The notes below the pieces were generated by a model. That model made no database searches. It was not told the origin of the DNA and saw only the letters and a list, made by a program, of their open reading frames with translations. A program made the translations under genes and the position numbers. Positions 1 to 5,577 of a DNA stretch of 5,578 nucleotides are shown piece after piece. The DNA comes from Pseudomonadota bacterium (GTDB lineage Bacteria > Pseudomonadota > Alphaproteobacteria > RF32 > CAG-239): contig JAHALQ010000034.1 in the NCBI GenBank assembly GCA_018362935.1, positions 1-5,578 on the forward strand, given 5' to 3'. The stretch's first letter is position 1, and the number at the start of each line of letters is the position of its first letter.

Positions 1-1
1 C

Positions 2-649
2 GGTGATACCACTAATTACTACAAATACGGTACTTGCAAAACAGGTTTCATCGATCTCGAAACATATTGGTGCAATGGTGCTGTCAAATGTTGGTGGAAC
101 GGAGATTCCGGGACGGATACGACACCTTCTTGCCAGGATTTGGGATACACCCGTTTTTGCTCTACAGAACCATGCCTGTATTGTGCGGTAGGGCAAACAG
201 TCGAACATTGCCCTTCGGATTCAAGGTATTTCAAATGCACGGGCGAAGCTGTTGATTTATCATCTCAGCGCTGCGAAAATGCCGGATATCACAACAATAC
301 ACTGATTAAAGGCTGCTTAGTCGGGCAAACTAAGGAAATATGCCCTTATAACTCCAACTACTTTAAATGTGTCGGGGAAGCAGAACTTATCACCTGCCTT
401 GGTTATTCCGACTGCTCATCGCTGTTATGTTTGGGTACGAAAAAGAAATGCCCGAGCGATTCAACCAAATGTATCTGCGATAACAGCTGTCCGTCCGGAA
501 CATTTAAGACGTCTGACAGCGAGGCCTGCGCCTGTTCGTACGGGATTGTTTCCAGCGGAACTCCGGGCTGTTACCGTTGCGGTACCGCGGCAGAGTGCAG
601 CAACGGAAAAGCCTGTTTGAGATGCAACACTTTGCCAGACAAAATCTAA
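2..649 (+). CDS. Cysteine-rich repeat protein, C-terminal part (5' end outside window), function unknown
   Basis: The frame is open from the left edge to TAA at 647-649, giving 215 residues of a longer protein. A TTG at 140-142 is an internal Leu codon and not a convincing start, because the frame and the cysteine pattern continue upstream of it. I count 27 cysteines in 215 residues. Two clear repeats share the pattern VGQT-x-E-x-CP-x(2)-S-x-YFKC-x-GEA; their CP cysteines are at partial-protein residues 70 and 114, a 44-residue period. A degenerate third copy follows at residue 150 (KKCPSDSTKCICDNS). The last 55 or so residues, from CPSGTF, are cysteine-rich with different spacing and loosely recall EGF- or TNFR-like 'CPSG' modules. 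Such cysteine density suggests an exported, disulfide-bonded protein, but the N-terminus with any signal peptide is missing. No enzyme motif or transmembrane segment is visible. I do not recognise a named family. The reading frame is secure; the function is unknown. Confidence 0.8.
   Translation, partial: GDTTNYYKYGTCKTGFIDLETYWCNGAVKCWWNGDSGTDTTPSCQDLGYTRFCSTEPCLYCAVGQTVEHCPSDSRYFKCTGEAVDLSSQRCENAGYHNNTLIKGCLVGQTKEICPYNSNYFKCVGEAELITCLGYSDCSSLLCLGTKKKCPSDSTKCICDNSCPSGTFKTSDSEACACSYGIVSSGTPGCYRCGTAAECSNGKACLRCNTLPDKI
191..381 (+). repeat. Imperfect tandem repeat within the cysteine-rich gene (132-nt period)
   Basis: The two best copies start with GGGCAAAC at 191 and 323, a spacing of 132 nt or 44 codons. 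Each runs about 59 nt, through the codons for YFKC-x-GEA (ending near 249 and 381). The DNA has diverged at many third positions while the cysteines, the CP pair and YFKC are kept, which suggests an old duplication under protein-level constraint. A weaker third copy has its CP codons at 449-454, 108 nt after those of the second copy. Confidence 0.7.
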
Positions 650-651
650 GG

Positions 652-688
652 TAAGTTAATCCCCGGCAAAATGCCGGGGATTAACTTA
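652..688. terminator. Perfect 16-bp hairpin after the cysteine-rich gene (probable terminator)
   Basis: The arm at 652-667 is exactly complementary to 673-688, with a 5-nt AAAAT loop. The loop-proximal part is GC-rich (CCCCGGC/GCCGGGG) and the base is AT-rich. It begins 3 nt after the stop codon at 647-649. No real U-tract follows on the + strand; the sequence goes on as TGCGGCGATAAA. It may still end transcription, or act as a 3'-end stabilising stem that separates this gene from the rpmI promoter. The structure is certain; the role is inferred. Confidence 0.6.
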
Positions 689-708
689 TGCGGCGATAAA
701 TAAAATAC

Positions 709-737
709 TTGCAATTTGGAAAAGTTGGTTGTATAAA
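709..737 (+). promoter_or_regulatory. Candidate sigma70-type promoter for the rpmI-rplT-pheST operon
   Basis: A -35 box TTGCAA (709-714, 4 of 6 matches to TTGACA) and a -10 box TATAAA (732-737, 5 of 6 matches to TATAAT) are separated by 17 bp, the optimal spacing. The predicted start is near 744, giving a leader of about 80 nt before the rpmI ATG. The site lies directly downstream of the 652-688 hairpin, as expected for an independent transcription unit. It was identified by eye and has no experimental support. Confidence 0.55.
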
Positions 738-748
738 GCGCGTTGAAC

Positions 749-786
749 CGTTTCGTTCAGAGCTAATTGGCATGCCTGACGAATCG
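749..786 (+). promoter_or_regulatory. Leader hairpin in the rpmI 5' untranslated region
   Basis: TTCGTTCAG (752-760) pairs with CTGACGAA (776-783), with one bulged T. Two further C-G pairs (749-750 with 785-786) lie beyond a T-T mismatch. The loop is about 15 nt. It falls inside the transcript predicted from the 709-737 promoter. L20 is known in other bacteria to repress its own operon by binding leader RNA, so this is a candidate site for such control, but I cannot match it to a known L20-leader structure. Confidence 0.3.
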
Positions 787-813
787 CATAAATCCAACTT
801 AATTGATTTTTGA

Positions 814-819
814 AAGGGA
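814..819 (+). promoter_or_regulatory. Ribosome binding site of rpmI
   Basis: AAGGGA lies 5 nt before the ATG at 825. It supports that ATG (protein beginning MPKMKTKS, the usual L35 start) over the in-frame TTG at 810, which would add five residues and would sit upstream of this Shine-Dalgarno sequence. Confidence 0.65.
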
Positions 820-824
820 TTGAA

Positions 825-1022
825 ATGCCTAAAATGAAAACCAAGAGTGCCGTTAAAAAACGCTTCAGCGTTACCGGTACCGGAAAATTGAAAAGAAACT
901 TTGCTTTCAAGAGACACTGCCTCTTTTGCAAATCTCCGAAGATGAAAAGACAGGCTCGCGGCGCTACTTTGCTGGCCAGCGTTGATGTCAAAATCGTCAA
1001 AAAGTTTTTACCATATTTGTAA
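825..1022 (+). CDS. rpmI: 50S ribosomal protein L35
   Basis: This is a small basic protein of 65 residues, the normal length for bacterial L35, which binds 23S rRNA in the large subunit. The N-terminus MPKMKTKSAVKKRF, the VTGTGKLKR segment, the RH at 30-31, the basic stretch around residues 36-45 and the C-terminal KKFLPYL are all L35 hallmarks. The ATG at 825 is chosen from the conserved start and the AAGGGA site. It is the first gene of the operon, 13 nt before rplT, matching the conserved rpmI-rplT pairing. One oddity is Cys32 and Cys35 in RHCLFCKS, a CxxC where members I recall carry glycine, lysine or other non-cysteine residues. It is otherwise ordinary, and the identification is very secure. 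Confidence 0.97.
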   Translation: MPKMKTKSAVKKRFSVTGTGKLKRNFAFKRHCLFCKSPKMKRQARGATLLASVDVKIVKKFLPYL

Positions 1023-1035
1023 GAGGAAATAAAAG

Positions 1036-1395
1036 ATGTCTCGTATGAAAAGAGGTATGACCGCTCACGCACGTCATAAAAAAGTTCTCTCGATGGCCAA
1101 AGGTTACAGAGGACGCAATAAAAACGTTTTTAGAGTTGCCGTTGAAAAAGTTGAAAAGGCTTTACAGTACGCTTATCGCGACAGAAGAGCCAAGAAAAGA
1201 AACTTCCGCGCTTTGTGGATTCAACGCATCAACGCTGCAACCCGCTTGCACGATATGACCTATTCCCGATTTATGAACGGGCTCGCCTTAGCCGGTGTTG
1301 AGCTTGATCGTAAAGTATTGGCCGATATCGCCGTTAAAGAGCCCGAAACTTTCGCAAAACTGGTTGACCAGGCAAAGGCTTCTTTAAGCAAGTAA
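1036..1395 (+). CDS. rplT: 50S ribosomal protein L20
   Basis: This encodes 119 residues, the standard L20 length. L20 binds 23S rRNA early in 50S assembly and in several bacteria also represses its own operon. Family signatures are present in order: a basic N-terminal tail with RGMTAHARHKKVL, then AKGYRGRNKNVFR (residues 22-34), then QYAYRDRRAKKRNFRALWIQRINAA, the most conserved block of the family, then the C-terminal globular domain with TYSRFMNGL and ELDRKVLADIA. A GAGGAA Shine-Dalgarno sequence (1023-1028) directly abuts the L35 stop and lies 7 nt before this ATG, so the two ribosomal genes are surely cotranscribed. Nothing is missing or unusual. Confidence 0.98.
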   Translation: MSRMKRGMTAHARHKKVLSMAKGYRGRNKNVFRVAVEKVEKALQYAYRDRRAKKRNFRALWIQRINAATRLHDMTYSRFMNGLALAGVELDRKVLADIAVKEPETFAKLVDQAKASLSK

Positions 1396-1417
1396 TTATC
1401 GAAACAAAATTATGTAC

Positions 1418-1453
1418 AAAGAGTCTGCTTGAGAAATCAGGTTAGACTCTTTT
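1418..1453 (+). terminator. Terminator-like hairpin between rplT and pheS (possible attenuator)
   Basis: AAAGAGTCT (1418-1426) pairs perfectly with AGACTCTTT (1444-1452). Inside it, CTTGA (1428-1432) pairs with TCAGG (1437-1441, one G-U pair) around a GAAA loop. A run of four T at 1450-1453 and then ACATTTT follow on the + strand. The outer stem is AT-rich, so termination is probably partial. Such a site would let ribosomal-protein and synthetase expression differ. E. coli pheST is controlled by attenuation with a Phe-rich leader peptide, but no Phe-codon leader peptide is visible here. Confidence 0.45.
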
Positions 1454-1467
1454 ACATTTTAAATCAT

Positions 1468-1473
1468 GGTGGA
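1468..1473 (+). promoter_or_regulatory. Ribosome binding site of pheS
   Basis: GGTGGA ends 3 nt before the ATG at 1477, somewhat close but usable. It supports that ATG (protein starting MENIENLK) over the in-frame TTG at 1429, which has no Shine-Dalgarno sequence, lies inside the 1418-1453 hairpin, and would add 16 residues unlike PheS. Confidence 0.55.
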
Positions 1474-1476
1474 AAA

Positions 1477-2586
1477 ATGGAAAATATTGAAAATCTGAAG
1501 AGCCAAATCCTCGGCGATATTGCAAACGCGCAGGATGTCAAAAGCCTTGAAGAGGTGCGGGTTGCCGTTCTGGGTAAAAAAGGCAGCATTACCGAAATGA
1601 TGAAAAACCTCGGTTCGCTCTCATTGGAAGAAAAGAAAGAAATGGGCAAAGGCCTCAATATTCTGAAATCCGAAGTTGAACAGGCACTTGAAGCGCAAAA
1701 AGAAAAACTAGAAAAAGCCGAGTTAAATGCCCGTCTGGTTCAGGAAAAAATCGACGTGACCCTGCCGGTTCGTCCGGAAGTGCAGGGGCGGATTCATCCG
1801 GTGTCCAAGATTTATGAAGAGGTTGTCGCTATTTTCGGCGAAATGGGTTTTAGCGTTGCCGAAGGCCCGGATATCGAGGATGATTTTCATAACTTTACGG
1901 CGCTGAATATTCCGGCCAATCATCCGGCGCGCCAGATGCATGATACTTTTTATCTGCCTAAGGATGCCAACGGCTCCAAGGATATTGACGACAGTTATGT
2001 TATCCGTACGCATACGTCGCCGGTGCAAATCCGCACCATGGAAAAACAGCAGCCGCCTATCCGCATTATTGCGCCGGGACGGACTTACCGCTCGGATTAT
2101 GATGCCACCCATACCCCGATGTTCCACCAGATTGAGGGTTTGGTGATTGACAAGAATATCACCATGGCTCACCTCAAAGGCTGTCTGTATGACTTTATTA
2201 AGGCCTTTTTTGAACTGGATGAAATACCGGTGCGTTACCGTCCGTCTTTCTTTCCGTTTACCGAGCCTTCAGCCGAAATGGATATCGGCTGCAAAAAGAC
2301 CAAGACCGAGCTGAAAATCGGCGCCGGCACCGACTGGCTGGAAATTTTGGGCTGCGGCATGGTTCATCCCAATGTTCTGAAAGCGGGCGGCATTGACCCC
2401 GAAGAATATCAGGGATTTGCGTTTGGTTTGGGATTAGACCGCCTGGCGATGCTCAAATACGGCATTCCGGATTTGCGGACTTTCTTTGAATCGGATGTCC
2501 GCTGGCTGAAGCATTACGGCTTTGTGCCGCTGGACGAGTCATCTATGACAGGGGGATTAAGCAATAACGGAGGATTGGCACGATGA
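1477..2586 (+). CDS. pheS: Phenylalanine--tRNA ligase alpha subunit
   Basis: This 369-residue class II aminoacyl-tRNA synthetase subunit attaches phenylalanine to tRNA-Phe using ATP, as half of the cytoplasmic alpha2beta2 enzyme. Residues 1-95 or so form the charged N-terminal helical arm that contacts tRNA. The catalytic domain follows: the motif 1 region with HPARQMHDTFYLP (149-161), THTSPVQIRTM (178-188), motif 2 as GRTYRSDYDATHTPMFHQIEGL (201-222, with the Arg that contacts ATP), FFPFTEPSAEMDI (258-270), the glycine-rich ILGCGMVHP (290-298) and motif 3 as GFAFGLGLDRLAMLKYGI (313-330). The length and the C-terminal tail beyond HYGF, containing TGGLS, resemble alphaproteobacterial PheS. The start is the ATG at 1477. 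Its stop overlaps the pheT start by 4 nt, so the two subunits are likely made in coupled, balanced amounts. All key motifs are intact. Confidence 0.97.
   Translation: MENIENLKSQILGDIANAQDVKSLEEVRVAVLGKKGSITEMMKNLGSLSLEEKKEMGKGLNILKSEVEQALEAQKEKLEKAELNARLVQEKIDVTLPVRPEVQGRIHPVSKIYEEVVAIFGEMGFSVAEGPDIEDDFHNFTALNIPANHPARQMHDTFYLPKDANGSKDIDDSYVIRTHTSPVQIRTMEKQQPPIRIIAPGRTYRSDYDATHTPMFHQIEGLVIDKNITMAHLKGCLYDFIKAFFELDEIPVRYRPSFFPFTEPSAEMDIGCKKTKTELKIGAGTDWLEILGCGMVHPNVLKAGGIDPEEYQGFAFGLGLDRLAMLKYGIPDLRTFFESDVRWLKHYGFVPLDESSMTGGLSNNGGLAR
2569..2574 (+). promoter_or_regulatory. Ribosome binding site of pheT inside the pheS 3' end
   Basis: GGAGGA, close to the anti-Shine-Dalgarno ideal, lies 8 nt before the ATG at 2583 and within the last codons of pheS. 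Together with the ATGA overlap it fixes the pheT start and points to translational coupling. Confidence 0.75.
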
Positions 2587-4976
2587 AATTTACATTATCC
2601 TGGTTAAAAGAACATCTGGATACCGAAGCGAGTGTTGACGAGATTGCCGAGACATTGACGCGTATCGGGCTGGAAGTCGAAGAAGTTGTGAATCCCGCCA
2701 AAGGGTTAGAAGATTTTGTTACAGCAAAAGTTGAAGATTTGCAAAATCATCCGGATTCTGACCATTTGCATGTGCTGAAGGTTAATGACGGCAAAGAAGT
2801 TCTGCAGATTGTCTGCGGCGCGCCGAACGTCAAGCTCGGCATGGTCGGCATTTTGGCGCATGTCGGCGTTATGATTCCGGCTTTCGGGCAGAAAATCGAA
2901 GTCGGCAAAATCCGCGGCGTCGAGAGTTTCGGCATGATGTGTTCGGAAAAGGAACTCGGCATCGGCGAGGACCATAACGGTATTATATCTATGCCGGAAG
3001 ATACCAAAATCGGCGTTCCGGCGAGCGAGATTATGCCGGCGGATCCGGTTATTGAAATTGCGATTACGCCAAACCGCGCCGAATGTCTCGGCGTCCGCGG
3101 CATTGCCAGAGATTTGGCTGCTGCGGGGCTGGGAAAATTGAAGCCTTTGCAAATATCCAAGAAAAACGGCACATTCAAGAGTCCGGTTAATGTAAAAATT
3201 GAAGATTTTGAAGCCTGTCCGACTTATGTCGGCCGCTATATCCGCGGGGTGAATAACAAGGCCGAAACGCCGAAATGGATGAAAGACCGCCTCAACGCTA
3301 TCGGGCTGCGGTCAATTTCGCCGCTGGTGGATGTGACCAATTACATTAATTATGATATGGCGCGCCCGCTGCACGTTTTTGACGCAGACAAGCTTAACGG
3401 CGATATTTGCGTGCGGATGGCTCAAGACGGCGAAAAGTTTGTCTCATTGGAAGAAAAAGAGTATGCGCTCGACAATCAGTCGCTCGGCATTTGCGACAGC
3501 GAGGGGATTCAGTGTCTGGGCGGCATTATGGGCGGTCTGAACAAAGGCTGCTCGGCTGAAACAACCAATGTCTTTGTGGAATGCGCTTTGTTCAATCCGG
3601 TCTGTATTGCGCGTACCGGGCGGCATTTTCAGATTGATTCGGACTCGCGTTATCGTTACGAGCGCTGGGTTGACCCGAAATCCAATGTGCTGGGGTCGGA
3701 CTATGCGACGCAGCTGATTTGCGAGATTTGCGGCGGCGAACCTTCGGATATGGTCATTGCCGGGTCGGAAGACGTTGAGCCGCGTGTCGCTTATCTGCGT
3801 CCGCAGCGGATAAAAGATTTAATCGGTTTGGACGTTTCCGAAGATAAAATATTGGAAATCCTCAATCATCTCGGGTTTGAAACATCTGTGGAAGACGGCC
3901 GGATTAAGGCGGTTTCGCCGACCTGGCGCGGAGATATTGAGGGCGAGCATGACTTGGTTGAAGAAGTCGTGCGCATGATTGGTCTGGACAATATCCAGCC
4001 GGAAAGCCTGCCGCACAGCAAGTTTCCGAAACAGACTTTGACGCCGGAACAGCGCCGTGCCGCAACGGTTAAGCATGAACTGGCCGGACGCGGCATGTAT
4101 GAAACGGTGACCTGGAGTTTTACCGATTCAAAAATTGCCGAAATGTTCCGCAAAGGGAAGGAAGGAATTGTGCTTTCAAATCCGATTGCCGCCGATTTGG
4201 ACGAGATGCGGCCGTCGGTTCTGCCGAATTTGCTGTTGGGGCTGAAAAACGATATTGCCCGCGGTTACGCGAATGTTTCCTTATTTGAAGTCGGGCCGGA
4301 GTTTTACGGCCGCAAACCGGGCGAGCAGAATTTGGTTGCCGCCGGTATCCGCTCGGGGCAGACTTCCAAAAAACACTGGCTGGGCGAGCAGCGCGGTTTT
4401 GACGTTTTTGACGTGAAGGCAGATGCTTTGGCGGCGATTGCGGCCGCGAGCGGCCCGTTTGACAGCGCGCAAATCAGCCTGGATGCGCCGGAATATTATC
4501 ATCCGGGCAGAAGCGGCGCTTTGCGGCTGGGGCGGAATGTGATCGCTTATTTCGGCGAGCTGCACCCGCTGGTCACCAAAAAACTGGGTATCAAGCAGCG
4601 CGTTTATGCCTTTGAAGTCATTTTGAACAATATCCCGACGCCGCGGCAGAATCGCGACAAAGCCAAGAAAAAGCTTGAGCTGTCGGCATTCCAGCCGGTG
4701 GACAAGGATTTGGCCTTTATTGTGGATTGCGACGTAAAAGCGGCAGATGTGATTGCTGCGGCAAAAACGGCCGACCGCAACCATATTGCCGATGTTCGTA
4801 TTTTTGACGTTTATGAAGGCGAAAATCTGCCGTCAGGCAAAAAATCGCTGGCGTTGTCAGTGACATTCCAGCCGGTTGAAAATACATACAGCGATCAGGA
4901 TATTGAAATTCTGATGCAGAAGGTGGAACAGGTGCTGAAGTCCAAATTCGGCGCTGAACTGAGAAAGGCCGTATAA
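2583..4976 (+). CDS. pheT: Phenylalanine--tRNA ligase beta subunit
   Basis: This 797-residue protein is the full bacterial length. It is the beta subunit of the alpha2beta2 phenylalanyl-tRNA synthetase, which binds tRNA-Phe and hydrolyses mischarged Tyr-tRNA-Phe. Domains in order: an N-terminal segment (MKFTLSWLKE); an OB-fold EMAP-like tRNA-binding domain at about 39-150 (HPDSDHLHVLKV, QIVCGAPNV, GVESFGMMCSEKELG); the B3/B4 editing domain at about 210-390, with VDVTNYI, His264 in RPLHVFD, GGIMGG and Glu333 in VFVEC, placed like known editing-pocket residues; the B5 domain at about 400-470 (DIEGEHDLVEEVVR); a catalytic-like core at about 490-690 (NPIAADLDEMRPSVLPNLL, FEVG); and a C-terminal FDX-ACB anticodon-binding domain at about 700-797 (DVYEGENLPSGKKSLALSVTF). 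One oddity is Trp362 in YRYERWVDP, where Gly (ERGVDP) is usual. The ATG at 2583 overlaps the pheS stop. It is the last gene of the operon, 59 nt before the terminator. Confidence 0.97.
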   Translation: MKFTLSWLKEHLDTEASVDEIAETLTRIGLEVEEVVNPAKGLEDFVTAKVEDLQNHPDSDHLHVLKVNDGKEVLQIVCGAPNVKLGMVGILAHVGVMIPAFGQKIEVGKIRGVESFGMMCSEKELGIGEDHNGIISMPEDTKIGVPASEIMPADPVIEIAITPNRAECLGVRGIARDLAAAGLGKLKPLQISKKNGTFKSPVNVKIEDFEACPTYVGRYIRGVNNKAETPKWMKDRLNAIGLRSISPLVDVTNYINYDMARPLHVFDADKLNGDICVRMAQDGEKFVSLEEKEYALDNQSLGICDSEGIQCLGGIMGGLNKGCSAETTNVFVECALFNPVCIARTGRHFQIDSDSRYRYERWVDPKSNVLGSDYATQLICEICGGEPSDMVIAGSEDVEPRVAYLRPQRIKDLIGLDVSEDKILEILNHLGFETSVEDGRIKAVSPTWRGDIEGEHDLVEEVVRMIGLDNIQPESLPHSKFPKQTLTPEQRRAATVKHELAGRGMYETVTWSFTDSKIAEMFRKGKEGIVLSNPIAADLDEMRPSVLPNLLLGLKNDIARGYANVSLFEVGPEFYGRKPGEQNLVAAGIRSGQTSKKHWLGEQRGFDVFDVKADALAAIAAASGPFDSAQISLDAPEYYHPGRSGALRLGRNVIAYFGELHPLVTKKLGIKQRVYAFEVILNNIPTPRQNRDKAKKKLELSAFQPVDKDLAFIVDCDVKAADVIAAAKTADRNHIADVRIFDVYEGENLPSGKKSLALSVTFQPVENTYSDQDIEILMQKVEQVLKSKFGAELRKAV

Positions 4977-5035
4977 GGGTCATCTGATACAGAAATTAAA
5001 GGCCGGGGGAAATCATTCCCAAATTGCCTGAAAAG

Positions 5036-5066
5036 AAAACGCCGCCTGATAACAGGCGGCGTTTTT
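5036..5066. terminator. Bidirectional intrinsic terminator between pheT and the convergent collar gene
   Basis: A 13-bp perfect stem (5036-5048 with 5053-5065) has a GC-rich core CGCCGCCTG/CAGGCGGCG and an ATAA loop. On the + strand it ends in TTTTT (5062-5066). On the - strand the stem is followed by TTTTCTTTT (complement of 5031-5039). It therefore fits as the shared terminator of pheT, ending at 4976, and of the minus-strand gene, whose stop is at 5071-5073. Confidence 0.9.
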
Positions 5067-5070
5067 ATGT

Positions 5071-5577
5071 TTAGTATTTTTTTCTTCCCGCGTAGATGAA
5101 GACGTTAGCAGAGTAGTTTTGCGGTGTGACGGTGCTTGAGCGCCCGTATATGGAATTGTAGTCTGAAGCATTAAACCTGATTTGAATATTTTCGGTTATT
5201 GTCGAATCATTACCTGTTGTTTTTTTATGAGGGCTCGGAAAAGTTGAATTTTTAAATGCTCCTGATTTAGTAGGCCTATATCCCCAAAATCCGGTAATAG
5301 TTCCGCTGATATTGGGCAGGCCGGCCTGTTGTGCGGTTTTAAGGTTTGAGGCATAGGAAGTTGCGGCGGCTTTGAGGAAATAGCCGGAGTAATTGGGCAG
5401 ATAAGAGCCGAAGGAGCCGCTGATAGCGGAATAAAGCTCAGGATACTGCGAGGAAGAATAAGAGCGCCCGTTACACAGGAGCCAGCCGTTATGGTCGGAA
5501 GTGCGCAGAGAATATTTCAAATCGCCGGGCGAGGCTTCGAAATCGCATTTACCTTTGGAACTGTCGGTCGGGCATTT
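5071..5577 (-). CDS. Phage tail collar domain protein, C-terminal part (5' end outside window)
   Basis: The frame is open from the right edge to TAA at 5073-5071, giving 168 residues. A TTG at 5520-5518 is an internal Leu codon and probably not the start, because the frame continues to the edge. Partial-protein residues 26-70 (SDHNGWLLCNGRSYSSSQ, YPELYSAISGSFG, LPNYSGYFLKA) match the phage tail collar pattern, normally GWLLCDG...YP.L...G...LPDLRG.FLR. The AGLPNISG segment (85-92) and the ending with NSIYGRSSTVTPQNYSANVFIYAG resemble tail-fibre C-termini. The visible N-terminal end, KCPTDSSKGKCDFEA, is cysteine-containing and resembles the repeats of the gene at the left of the window. In phages such domains sit at the distal tail and bind receptors; a chromosomal copy could be a prophage remnant, a tail-derived particle component or a co-opted surface protein. 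No other phage gene is visible. Expression runs toward the shared terminator at 5036-5066. The domain call is fairly firm; the role is open. Confidence 0.75.
   Translation of the reverse strand, partial: KCPTDSSKGKCDFEASPGDLKYSLRTSDHNGWLLCNGRSYSSSQYPELYSAISGSFGSYLPNYSGYFLKAAATSYASNLKTAQQAGLPNISGTITGFWGYRPTKSGAFKNSTFPSPHKKTTGNDSTITENIQIRFNASDYNSIYGRSSTVTPQNYSANVFIYAGRKKY

Noticed and set aside
191..480. Repeats in the cysteine-rich gene considered as a CRISPR-like array
   Set aside because: The repeats are diverged, in frame, few and unequal in spacing, so they are protein repeats.
369..620. Second plus-strand frame inside the cysteine-rich gene
   Set aside because: It is Arg/Ala/Pro-rich out-of-frame translation; the cysteine repeats show that the other frame is the coding one.
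140..649. TTG at 140 as the start of the cysteine-rich gene
   Set aside because: The frame stays open to the window edge and cysteine-rich coding sequence continues upstream, so the gene is cut by the window rather than starting there.
686..1072. Minus-strand frame of 128 codons over rpmI and its leader
   Set aside because: It lies antisense to the clearly identified L35 gene and its promoter region, and its translation resembles no known protein.
1412..1432. Short ATG frame encoding MYKESA ahead of pheS, considered as an attenuation leader peptide
   Set aside because: It has no Phe codons and no Shine-Dalgarno sequence, so it does not fit a pheST leader peptide.
1723..2172. Minus-strand frame of 149 codons inside pheS
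   Set aside because: It is a shadow of the conserved PheS reading frame, with no independent support.
4281..4784. Minus-strand frame of 167 codons inside pheT
   Set aside because: It is antisense to an intact, conserved PheT region and has no recognisable product.
5006..5020. Small hairpin GGGAA/TTCCC after pheT, considered as a terminator
   Set aside because: The stem is only 5 bp with no T-run, and the strong terminator at 5036-5066 follows directly.
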